A DNA stretch of 64,000 nt from the NCBI GenBank assembly GCA_025094145.1, contig JALLLS010000008.1, positions 434,001-498,000 of the forward strand, written 5' to 3'. A program made the position numbers and the translations under genes. The notes under the pieces are model-generated. The model saw only the letters and a list, made by a program, of their open reading frames with translations. It did no database searches and was not told where the DNA came from. The stretch is from Spinellus fusiger. Its lineage: Eukaryota; Mucoromycota; Mucoromycetes; Mucorales; Phycomycetaceae. Numbering within the stretch: the stretch's first letter is position 1; the number at the start of each line of letters is the position of its first letter. Of the stretch, positions 53,627 through 64,000 are shown one piece after another.

Positions 53627-56600
53627 ATGTCTTACAGAAAAATAAAGATAAAGCCACCCACGAAATTTGTAAGCGTTTTTCTTTTTTTTCTTTTTTCAGT
53701 TTCTCTTTTCTCTTTTCTCTTTTCTTTCCATCATTGGACTCATGCACTTATTCAATGATAGCCCAACGTGGATCGCGAACAAGAATATGAAGAAGGATTT
53801 CAGCTGCTTAGTCAGGCATTCATTGAAATCTTTAGGAAAAATGCAAAGACATTGTCTTATGAAGTACTTTATCGTACTGCGTACAACTTAACCTTTCGAC
53901 AATACGGAGAAAAGCTCTACTATGGTGTTAAAGATGTTATTGCAGAATATTTGGAATTCAAAACAGAAGAGTCTATTGTGCCTGCATTTGTTAACACGTC
54001 GAGTACAGAAGAAGAGACGGGTCCTGACTCGAGTGCATTGCTTATGAACACTGTCAAAGTAGTATGGGATGATTATGTTACAGCCATGACAATGATACGT
54101 ATGGCTCTCAAATATCTTGTAAGTAACTTCAGTAAAAAAAACGAAAGAAAGAAAGGATGAGAAGAGACAGGCCACCCATCTTCTTGCTTAGGATGACAGA
54201 CTTCCAAAACAAAACCTACCTCCAGTATTTGATATGGGACTTGACTTATTTCGTGACAAGGTCGTTCATTCTGACAAATATCCCATTCAAACACAATTAA
54301 TAGCAGCTATGCTAAATCAGATCCAATTGGAGAGACAAGGGGATGTTATTGATAGGAGTGTTATCAAGGCAGCTGTAACTATGTTATGTGAACTAATAGA
54401 TCCTACTACAAAAGAGAGTGTTTATATTATCGACTTTGAAAACAAGTATCTTGAGACAAGTGCTGCATTTTATAAGATCGAATGCCAGACACTGTCTACT
54501 TCTTATGATGCACCAGAATTCATGCGCAAGGTGAGTATTATTCATAGGCTCACGAATAACCCAATTAGGTTGAAAGAAGACTTGAGGAGGAATATGAAAG
54601 AACCATTCATTGTTTATCCCTTGCTACTGAACCAAAGATCCGTGGCATTGTAGAGAAGCATCTCATTACAGAAAACCTAAGGACAGTTATTGAGGTACAT
54701 GACCAATACAGAATAAGATAAAGGAGAAAAAAAAGAAATATTCAAGGTTTATCGTGGCTGTGTGTAGATGAAGAATTCGGGATTGGATAGTATGTTAAAT
54801 GCCGATAAATACGAAGGTGAGTTTATAAAATGATAAGTATAATAATGTTGATAGATTTACTGCGCATGTACAAGCTATTTTCGCGGGTTCCATCTGGTCT
54901 TAATGAAATGAGGGCATCAATGAAGGAATATATTCTTCACATGGGTTCAGAAATTAACAGAGTGGTGGCTCAAGATGTGCCAGAAGTAAAGAAGAATGGA
55001 TCAGAGAAGAGTGTTGGTGGCGGCGCACAAATTGCAATTCAATGGGTAGAACAAGTACTTGCACTTCAAGAGAAGTTTGATAAGATTCTTGAACGTGCAG
55101 TTGGTAATGATAAATCATTCCAGACTGTATTTAATGAGGTAAGATGATAAACCATAGCTTATTCTATTTACTAAGAATATCTGTCTGTATAGGCATTTGA
55201 AAGCTTCATTAATAACTGTATCAAGTCTGCTGAGTTTATCTCTTTGTTTATTGATGAGAATCTAAAGAAAGGACTCAAGGGTGTAAGTTGGAGAAGTATT
55301 TTGTATAGATTGACTTAGTATTTTATAGAAATCAGAGGATGAGGTGGATGATATTCTTGGTAAAACCATTACACTCTTCCGTTTCTTAAGGGATAAGGAT
55401 GTGTTTGAGCGTTATTACAAACAACACTTGGCAAAACGACTTTTGCTCAGTCGCAGTGTCTCTGATGATGCAGAGAGAGGCATGTTAGCCAAACTCAAGG
55501 TAATATAAGAATAGAATAAAAAATAAAAAAGACAGGCTATTAACAGGAATAGAGAGAATGTGGTTATCAATTTACAAACAAACTCGAGGGCATGTTTAAT
55601 GATATCAAATTATCGTCAGAGATGGACACTCAATTCAAGGATTACTCTGGCCAACCGGTAAAGGACTTGAAATAGACAGATACTAAACTATGCCAGCTAT
55701 CTATGGATATAGGTGTTACTGTATTAACTTCAACATTCTGGCCCATGAATCTGTCTTCGTCACCCAAGTGTAGTATGCCACAGAGCATTCTTAAGGCATG
55801 TGAGGCATTTGAGAAATTCTACTTTGATCGTCACAGTGGCCGACGTTTGACATGGCAGCCTCAAATGGTAAGAATATGACTGAAAATTGAATGCAAACTA
55901 AACAACCCTTTTTTTTTCTCCTTCTTTTTTCTCATGTGGGTCTATGCGTATCATTATGTTTTCTCTATATTCATACTAAAAGGGCAATGCAGATATTCGT
56001 GCCACCTTCAAGAGTAGCAGACATGTGCTTAATGTATCAACGTATGCCATGATTGTTCTTATGCTCTTCAACGATGATACAGAAAATGCTGGTCTTACAG
56101 TAGAGGTAATGTACTATTAGTAGAATGTATAGAGTATCTTATCATCTCTAGGAGATTCAGGGGCAAACCCAGATACCTGAAGCGGATGTCAAAAGAACCC
56201 TTCAGTCACTAGCATGTGCAAAATACAAAATATTAACAAAAGATGCCAAGGGTAGAGAGATCAACCCTGGCGACAGATTTTATTTTAACTCTGCATTCAC
56301 TAATAATCTTGCAAGAATCAAGATACAGTCTATAGTCTCAAAGGTAGAAAACGAAGGAGAAAGAAAGAACACACATGATAAAGTGGATGAAGAAAGAAAA
56401 CATCAAATTGAAGCTGCCATTGTGAGAATAATGAAGGACCGCAAAGTCATGGAGCATAATCTACTGATAGCAGAAGTAACAAAGCAGCTTGCTCTTAGAT
56501 TTATGCCAAATCCAGTAATGATAAAGAAGCGTGTGGAAGCACTGATAGATCGTGAATATCTAGAACGCAATACAGAAGACAGGTAAAGTGATTCGAGCAA

Positions 56601-56649
56601 GAAGTATGGCTAACTTTAGTCTAGACGCTCTTATCGTTATTTGGCATAA
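53627..56649 (+). CDS. CUL3: Cullin-3
   Basis: Thirteen exons close in phase to 770 residues (human CUL3 is 768). It is the scaffold of BTB-type E3 ubiquitin ligases. Exons: 53627-53668, 53762-54118, 54192-54530, 54569-54694, 54768-54816, 54855-55138, 55193-55282, 55329-55499, 55553-55657, 55697-55867, 55983-56105, 56152-56582, 56625-56649. The N-terminus [20 protein letters not shown] and [12 protein letters not shown] are CUL3-type. The cullin-homology part has [35 protein letters not shown] and [12 protein letters not shown]. The winged helix [14 protein letters not shown] has the neddylation lysine, and the end is YRYLA. Intron 9 is only 39 nt; its acceptor at 55696 was chosen because the nearer ATATAG causes a stop. 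Confidence 0.96.
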
Positions 56650-56803
56650 TTTTTATTATACATACTCTTGCAATCTTTGTCTTTCTCCCTCTTCCTCTTT
56701 GTCCTCTTTTCCTCTTTCTTTCTCAAATTTTTAGTCTACTCTTTCTGTATTTACAACCTCCACATGACAAACAGCTGTTTTGCTTGATAAAATATAAATT
56801 CTT

Positions 56804-57781
56804 ATGGAAAACACAGTAAAGGATTTGATAGAAATATCAATACCCGAGACATCTCATACTGCCATTCAAAAGACCCCTTGCTTCCCCTTCCAAAGTGATC
56901 ATATACAGCATAGCTTGGGATGTAGTCCATGTACAAGCAGTCCAAAGTACAAACTCTATGGTTATGAAGGATTCTTGAGCCCAAGCTCAATAGAGGCATG
57001 GCAGGAGATAAACAGCTACAGTTTAGTCCTAAATGGCGTTCCTACTCTTCGTCAACTACTTACATTGGACAAGGGACTCTTTACACTTGCACAATTCGAG
57101 GTGTTTCTATCTCATTTCGACAAGGCTGGCCTTCATCACCTGAAATTTTTATTAGAGTTAGAGACTCACTTTTGGCTTTATCACACTCTGCATGCTATCG
57201 ATGTTCCTCCCAAAGAATCACCCCGAAACTTTTATTGGCAATCCAAACCACGTGTTCTTGGCTGCCCCTCTACCGATACACTACCACTCCTTGGCTATCC
57301 CGGTCATCCTATCAACCAACACACTATCATTCAAAACGCAAAAAGAATACTAAGAAAATACTGTCGACAAAACTCCTTAATACGGATTTCATCTGAGACT
57401 GTCTCTACTCTGTACCAGTGCGTGAATAGAGATTATTGTGTAGATCCATCAGTGTTTGTCAGTGCTTATTTAAAAACACTTCATATTCTGGGGTATTATT
57501 ATTATCCATGTTACATCGAAAATGTATTATCTGTCAATCTGTCTCTTACCAGTGCAAGGATACTTCTTGTAGTAGGCCTTATTTTGATGTGGGCAGGCTT
57601 TTCCTTTGAATTGACTATGATATTTCTTGGGGTAAACAGTACAGATAATAGTAGATGGTGGGGGCTGCTCCCATTTGTGCTAGCTTGGGTAGCTCTAATG
57701 TCGAGTGTCACAAGATTTGGTTGGTGGATGACAGTCTTCAGAAGGAGGTTAGCATTTGTGTCAATGAGTGTTTATGGCTAA
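56804..57781 (+). CDS. RGS-domain membrane protein (Rax1-like)
   Basis: A single-exon frame of 325 residues from ATG 56804. Residues about 78-235 resemble a fungal RGS domain: VPTLRQLLTLDKGLFTLAQF, FLSHFDKAGLHHLKFLLELE, HTIIQNAKRILRKYCRQNSL, VNRDYCVDPSVFVSAYLKTL. Hydrophobic helices follow (ARILLVVGLILMWAGFSFEL; WGLLPFVLAWVALMSSVTRF). RGS plus C-terminal membrane helices is the architecture of Rax1-type fungal proteins involved in polarity and bud-site or hyphal growth. RGS domains accelerate GTP hydrolysis by G-alpha subunits; catalytic activity is not assured here. Only 154 bp separate it from the cullin stop. Confidence 0.78.
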   Translation: MENTVKDLIEISIPETSHTAIQKTPCFPFQSDHIQHSLGCSPCTSSPKYKLYGYEGFLSPSSIEAWQEINSYSLVLNGVPTLRQLLTLDKGLFTLAQFEVFLSHFDKAGLHHLKFLLELETHFWLYHTLHAIDVPPKESPRNFYWQSKPRVLGCPSTDTLPLLGYPGHPINQHTIIQNAKRILRKYCRQNSLIRISSETVSTLYQCVNRDYCVDPSVFVSAYLKTLHILGYYYYPCYIENVLSVNLSLTSARILLVVGLILMWAGFSFELTMIFLGVNSTDNSRWWGLLPFVLAWVALMSSVTRFGWWMTVFRRRLAFVSMSVYG

Positions 57782-58699
57782 TAGACTAGTGAAATAGAAT
57801 TTAGGGAGTATTGCTATATTATAACTGTAGTCTTGAGACAGCACCGGAAGCGTGCTATTTTTTGGCTAGTCATTCAATGTTTATTGGGGTTTAGTAGTAC
57901 TTTGTTTTTTGCCTTTATGCCTACAAATAGATTATAAAATATGTTCTTTTGTTGGCTATCTAATTGAGTAAGTATTCTATTTGGAGCATATACTATTCAA
58001 TGGTTAATTATGTGTAGATTATCTATGGATAAATATTATTACACAAGTATGCAGCAGGTTCTCCTAAACAAGTTTTTTTAAAAAAATAGAGAGATTGTCT
58101 GTATTTTTTTACCTGTTTATTTGTTTATTTTTCCATCACTCTAAATGTCCATTAGTATATTAATTTATGTCTCTGTCTATGAACAGGTCCATGTGTTAGT
58201 ATGTCAGCCTACAAATACGTCCATATATTAGTATATCCGTCTATGAATGTGTTGGTATTTTCATATACTAGTATATTTATCTATACATTCATTCATCTGT
58301 TTGTTTATTTAAATGTCTGTCTATTAATCCACATGTCTATCTATCTATATTTGTAGATGTAATATGGATGTTGAAGTGTTAAATATTATAGTAAGATATA
58401 CTTTCATAGATTATATATTATCTAAGAGAGAGTTTTTGTAAAACAATCAATGTTATCTGTATGTACTCCTCTTGTGAGCATAGCTTCCTTAGCAAATATG
58501 AATATTTTTGTAAATATTAATACTAAAATCAGAACTCCAAGGGACCAACACTAAGAAAAAAAAATCAAGGGAGAAAAGAAAAGGAGACTCATGAATTAAG
58601 ATATAGAACTTTAAAGAAACTATGATTTCATCACTTGTTATATAAACGTGCAAAGAACACTTTGTAGATTCTCATTGATCTTTTGCTTTGTATGTTATC
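57782..58699. repeat. Intergenic region with degenerate repeats
   Basis: About 900 bp. From about 58145 to 58350 the DNA consists of degenerate units of about 30-50 bp (GTCCAT..TTAGTATAT..., GTCTATGAA...). A T/A junction TTTTTTTAAAAAAA lies at 58073-58086. No gene recognised. Confidence 0.55.
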
Positions 58700-60206
58700 A
58701 TGAATAGTACAGAAAAGGCGCCTTACACTTATACGACATCAGAGTCCCCAAAAAAGCCTACTGGAAAACAGAATCTTCCACCATTATTCGATGTACCTGT
58801 TACTATATGGAATTGGCACGAACATAGTCACAAACTATTTGCCTTCCTTTTGACTACAATACCAATTCTAGCCATCTATGGTGTATTCACAACGGAATTA
58901 CACTACAAAACACTTATTCTCACAATTGTGACTTATACAGCCACTGGCCTGGGCATCACAGCTGGTAAGATGTGTTCACAGTAGAAATGTAAAGATGTAA
59001 ATAGAAATTTACTTATCAAGAAATAGGTTATCATCGACTATGGGCCCACAGAGCATACCAGGCAACTACTCCCTTGAAAATAATGCTTATAATCATGAGC
59101 ACAGCAGCATTTCAAGGCACAATTGATTGGTGGGTGAGAGATCATCGTTCTCATCACAGGTAAAGTGGAAAGCAAAAAGGAATGAACAGAGGATAGTAAT
59201 AACTCACTTTGGTCTGAATCGTAGATGGACAGACACTGACAAAGACCCTTATTGTGCAAACAGAGGTTTCTTTTACTCTCATATTGGATGGTTGATGGTC
59301 TATCGAGGCAGAGGAAAAACTGGGTTTGCTGATATTTCAGATCTCAGAGCTGATAAGTATATTGCTTTTCAACGCAAATATTATCCATATCTTGCCATCT
59401 TTTTTGGATTTACTTTGCCAGTAATTATTGCTAGCCTTTGGGGAGATATTAGAGTAAGTGTTGTTGTGTTATATCTTAATGATGTTAACCCTTTTTCACA
59501 GGGAGGATTCTATTATGCAGTTATTCTTCGAATGACGCTTGTACATCACGCCACATTCTGTGTTAATAGTTTGGCACACATTCTTGGTGAAGACACGTAT
59601 GATGATTTCCACACACCTCGCGATCACTGGCTGACTGCAGTAATTACATTTGGTGAAGGTTACCATAACTTCCACCATCAATTTCCTCAGGATTATCGCA
59701 ATGCCATTTTGAACTATCAATATGATCCTACCAAATGGTTGATCAAGGCATTTGAGATGGTTGGACTTGCTTATGATCTCAAGACATTTCCAACAAACGA
59801 GATTAAGAAGGGTTATGTTTATATGCAGGATAAAAAGTTAACAAATATCAAAAAAGGACTTAAATATGGCACTCCTATTCAAGAGTTACCTGTTTACACC
59901 TGGAAAGAATATCAGACAATTACAACAACTAAAGGAAAGCCATGGATCTTGATAGAAGGTATTCTATATGATCTTGAGGGATTCGACCATCCAGGAGGTA
60001 TGAAGTATATTACGGCAGGCTATGGCAAAGACATGACTGCATCATTTAATGGTGGAGTTTACAATCACTCTAATGGAGCAAGGAATTTATTATCAATGAT
60101 GAGAGTTGGTGTTCTATTGAATGGGATGGAGGTTATGAAAGACTCTGAGGAAGAAGAGAAGGAAATAAATGCATTAGCACTAGACTCTTACCTGAAATCA
60201 AACTAA
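58700..60206 (+). CDS. OLE1: Acyl-CoA delta-9 desaturase with C-terminal cytochrome b5 domain
   Basis: Four exons (58700-58964, 59027-59159, 59225-59453, 59502-60206) give 443 residues. It introduces the delta-9 double bond into palmitoyl/stearoyl-CoA in the ER. The three histidine boxes are intact: HRLWAH, HRSHHR and HNFHHQFP. Membrane helices surround them ([40 protein letters not shown]). The C-terminal 110 residues form a fused cytochrome b5 domain with the haem motif [11 protein letters not shown] and YNHSN, so no separate electron donor is needed, as in fungal Ole1. Start ATG 58700 gives [13 protein letters not shown]; a TATAAA-like ATATAAACG lies about 60 bp upstream. Confidence 0.96.
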
Positions 60207-62490
60207 CTGATTGTTACATTCATTTACACCCAAAGAGGTGCATTTATTCATTCTTGTATTCTTTTTCTATAAAATCAAATAAAACTTCATCATAATTATA
60301 AACTATAGCGACTATCTCACTCTTCATATTACTATTTAATATAATATATTAATATATTAGATGTTTAATGTGGGCATACTCAAGGTCAAAAGATAAATAC
60401 TAATAATAATAATAATATAAAGATCATAAAAGATGGATGAAAAACCAGTCATTCTCAATAATTTCTCGTCTGGATTGATAGTACTGATCGCTGTAGACTA
60501 AATTAGAATTAGTTTAGTAGTCGTGCAGTAAATTCAATATTTTATCCGTACTAAATATGTTGTAAAATTAATATATACTTTAAGTTAATCAGTTGACATG
60601 TTTGTAAGAATGTAACTTGAAATTTGTCGTGTTAAACTGAATAAAGATTCTCCACATAATGTCTAGAGACCCTACAATCCCATAAAGTTCACAATGTCTT
60701 GCAGTAGGATCTTCACTCTACAGCTATATTATCAGATATTTGAACTCTCTTTATATATTAATATAAGGGTTATTTTGTTTTATAGATACAATCTATCAAA
60801 ACAACTGAACTTATTGGTTTGTATTTAATTGAAAATAAGAACTTTATAAATAGATAAATGCTAGTGTTGAAATAATAAAGTTCGACTGATAAATAGTTAT
60901 TAAGAACATGAAAAAAATATCACTACTCCATTGACAGTTGAAGACTTATTAGTTTTTTATTTGTATTTAAAAGTAGATGGAATTTATTAATTGTTTTCAA
61001 GAGATCAAAACAATATTATCTATTACAATTAATCTTAATATATTTATTTCAGAGTATTATACTTTGTGGGTTTTCTTATTTCATCATAAAGCGTGTACTA
61101 TAGCCATTCTCTGAGAGATTAAAACAAGACATTCATTTAAAGCAGGCAGATGCAAAATAATTAGAATTAAAGAAAGTTCAAAATGTATAAAAGCTTCTAA
61201 CGGTAAGAAACAAAATGTAAGTACAAGTGAATAAGTTGATAGAATAAGACTTTAGAAATGAGTTTCAATAAGAGAACCTTAGACATCAAATTAATAAAGG
61301 TCTTTCTCTAGTGATTAAAAAAGAAAAAGAAACTCTTAGAAGAATATCTAGCCACTTAATATCTATGTGTATACTGAGAGATGTACACAGATATTTTTCA
61401 TAAGTAGACAATAAAAAAATATTATGATAAGAAAGTAAAGATATTTTGTGTTTAAAATACGATACACTGCACTATAGCCAAAGTAAAATAGGTAAATAGA
61501 AATCTCTGCTTATAATCAGTATTATTTAATGTAATCTTTTTTTTATTATTATTTAAATTTAATGACCATCAAAACAACTTGGAGTAATTGGCTAACTTTC
61601 CTAAAGACATAAATGATGTAAAAAAACAGTCTATTATAGATATATTTACCAACACTAAGACACAAATAGATATCTAGATAGTTGAAGTGTTCTCCTAAAC
61701 CTACTTTTATTTACCTCATTAAATAGTTACTAAATATAACCTATATGTGTTTATTGAAAGACTTTAGTCTTTATCTATGAATTTAATAAAGTGGATTAAC
61801 ATGATAAAAGTGTAAAAATAATAAAGCGGTTTTCCTTTGAGTGATTAGTGTATGAAGGTAAGCTTTAAGTATATTTATAAAGAGGCAAGACATCAAAAAT
61901 ATTTTAATCGATGCTGTACAGTGGGAGGTGTAATATTAGAGAACAAAAGTTTCTTTGAGAAAATAAAAGTAATTATAGAATGAGTCTTTTTGTAATCCTT
62001 TTAATAACAAATTAAGGAGAGAATCGTGACAAAAGAATTTGTTCTTTAATATCAAAAATAGAAAAAAAGTTTTCATCCAAGCATAGCTGTTAATCTATAT
62101 CAGAATCTCGTGGATTAGATATATAATGAATTACAGCTATAGATGTTGAGAATAGTGAATAAGACATTTTAATGTACATATAGGTCAAAGTATTGATTGT
62201 ATGACTTAACTATTAGCTTCTTTGTTTAGAAGGTCTAGTTATTTCACAAAAGGTGTAATTGAGTTCGATATAAGAAGAGAAATACGACAAGAGGGACAAA
62301 AAATTGGCATTTTAAAAAGAAATTCAATAGATTTCATATCATCAATACAGTGGTTTTCCTTTATCAAAAGGAAGACAAAATATTTTCTACTTTAAAGCCC
62401 ATATCATATTAAAGAAAAGCTTTAGAATACGTACATGTAATTTTATTTTAAATTTTATTTTTTAAAAACTATTACAAATGTAGCTTTAAT
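60207..62490. other. AT-rich DNA without recognisable genes
   Basis: About 2.3 kb downstream of the desaturase, strongly AT-rich, with no frame over 60 codons and no RNA gene that I recognise. Probably decayed mobile-element DNA. Confidence 0.5.
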
Positions 62491-62499
62491 AATGGGTAC

Positions 62500-63480
62500 T
62501 CTCACCCTTATTTTTAATGACTTATTGCATTCGTACTGGTATTGTTTAAATCAAAGAATTCCATGTTTTTGGCTCAAAAGAATCCCAAGTTTATTGCATA
62601 ATAATCTTAAACTTGTCTATCTTAACAGAACCGTTACATCTCTCCTGAATCTTGTCTTTTGTCCGTATCCAAAGGTTTTCAATGGGGTTCAGATCGGGTG
62701 ATTGAGTAGGCCACTCCAAGCCATCAATTTTTCTCTCTCTTTTTTCAATCACTTGCTACAATAATTTCATGAGTGGGTGCTCTATCTTTCATTGAGTATT
62801 AAGTGGCACTCTAGACCCCATAAACGTAGTAATGACTCTTCATAGACCTTTTTAACTAAACTAATAGCCTTTTGTTTATCCTTCTCAAGCATCACTAGTT
62901 CTGACTTCTCACCATGACAAATAACTCTCCAAATCATAACCAAGGACCTCCTGCTTTTGAATGTGGGAGCAGGACACTATTTTTTATAGGCTTCTCCATT
63001 ATTAAGCTAAATATGAACCACTCGAATGTTCTTGCTTATTTCGAAACTACTTTCTTCAGTCTATATTGATTTTTTCCGCCTATCAACAGTCCAGTAGAGA
63101 TGCTCTTTGGCAAACTTGAGTCTTATTTCTTGATGTTTTTCATTCAAAAAAAGTTTTTTTTTTCACACGGCTAAACATACCGTATTCATGCAGCACATGT
63201 CTAACAGTGCGCTTACTGCATTTCTCAGGTATTTCTGCAACTATTTCACTTAAAGTCAATCGTCTGTCCTTGCCAACAACGTTCAGAAGGTGTTTTATTC
63301 CTCTTTCATTGAATATTTTGGGTCTTCCCGAACCTTCTTGGCGTTTGGTAGTTCTTCTTGTCTCTTGTTGATTCAAAACATTGTAGATTGCTCGCAGCCT
63401 TACTCCGGTTTTTTCAGCTATTTCTTTTACTTACATGTTTGCTTGTCGAAAATTAACAATGGTAAGTTTTTGCTCTTCTG
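62500..63480 (-). pseudogene. Tc1/mariner transposase fossil 2
   Basis: The minus-strand frame 63376-63140 encodes a Tc1-type paired HTH: GSGRPKIFNERGIKHLLNVV, RRLTLSEIVAEIPE and RTVRHVLHEYGMFSRVKKK. Downstream in shifting frames: RLKFAKEHLYW, a worn first catalytic block, then WRVICHGEKSELVMLEK. The third catalytic block reads LEWPTQSPDLNPIENLW (about 62670-62720), and its SPDLNPIE motif is diagnostic of the Tc1/mariner DD-D/E catalytic core. Frameshifts and stops throughout make it dead. It is better preserved than fossil 1, and the two are different lineages. Confidence 0.85.
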
Positions 63481-64000
63481 TTAGTTGTATATTAAATTAA
63501 ATATGGATATGCTTTTATTAAGAAGAAAGGAAGAAAACTGCCACTAACATCTCTTATGTATGTAGATGCAACCCCCTAATAGTTTTTTTTGCTGATCTTA
63601 GTTTCCGTTTCCATGTTAATAATAAGACTTCTAATAACTCAAATAAACATCTCCTCATCCTAGTACTAGGGTGCCTTCCAAATCTTTAACAGTGCTTGTG
63701 GTGGTCATATTGAAAACCCGACAGTCCAGAATATCTTTAAGGCGTTTGAAAGGGTTGGAGTGGGTGGTTGTAAGAGCCACCCCTTCATCGCGATTAGTCT
63801 CTACCTTTTATTTACTTCTTAGTCTTACTGATGGTATGGCAACTAGTATTCTTCTTCTAAAAGACATAGTCCAACTTTATATACAGCTTAATAATATGAT
63901 ATAGTCCGAAATAAGCCTTGCTCTACAGACCATCACTATATCTGACAGGAATGACAGGGTCTCCTCATATTTCACAATCTTCTCCCCACCTCCAAACTTA
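63481..64000. other. Unassigned right end of the window
   Basis: About 500 bp after the Tc1 fossil. A frame at 63671-63904 has mixed composition and a higher GC content than the flanking desert, but nothing recognisable on either strand. It could be the start of another gene or element continuing beyond the window. Confidence 0.35.

Overview
The window looks like nuclear DNA of an early-diverging fungus of the Mucoromycota type. Genes are compact with many short GTAAG/AG introns, the intergenic DNA is AT-rich, and the proteins are typical fungal housekeeping orthologues. Between the genes lie decayed Tc1/mariner, Helitron and Fanzor-type elements. I cannot name the species from sequence alone. 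All gene models were spliced by hand and checked for reading phase.

Layout. 1-1309: end of a transposable element carrying a broken Fanzor (eukaryotic TnpB-like nuclease) gene. 1.7-14.7 kb: gene island 1, with ADP/ATP carrier (-), A-type Fe-S assembly protein (-), eEF2 (-), an RRM protein resembling LARP4/5 (-), protein phosphatase 5 (+), a DUF1640/CCDC90 mitochondrial coiled-coil protein (-), a STIMATE/TMEM110-like membrane protein (-) and a PH-domain protein (-). 14.7-31.8 kb: a 17-kb gene desert of mobile-element debris. It holds Helitron and Tc1 fossils, two 1321-bp TA-flanked elements facing each other as a long palindrome, and degenerate relatives. 31.8-48.8 kb: gene island 2, with a rhodanese plus tyrosine phosphatase (+), pICln (-), an LLP/DUF2423 nucleolar protein (-), clathrin heavy chain (+), a hypothetical (-), a Pet20-like mitochondrial protein (+), an eIF4E-fold protein with a long Ser-rich N-terminus (+), a poly-Q hypothetical (+) and a twin-CX9C protein (-). 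49-53.1 kb: a block bounded by 228-bp inverted repeats, holding a second, better preserved Fanzor element and another copy of the 1.3-kb family. 53.6-60.2 kb: cullin-3, an RGS membrane protein and a delta-9 desaturase fused to cytochrome b5 (all +). 60.2-64 kb: AT-rich DNA with another dead Tc1 transposase.

The most interesting system is the Fanzor pair. Both copies are dead as genes. Together they preserve the C-terminal RuvC/zinc-ribbon region, an intron, and a 3' non-coding tail that has stayed conserved while the ORF decayed, as expected for a guide (omega) RNA and transposon end. The Fanzor termini resemble those of the abundant 1.3-kb elements, which suggests shared mobilisation. A second notable observation is an apparent 2-nt microexon in the eEF2 gene.
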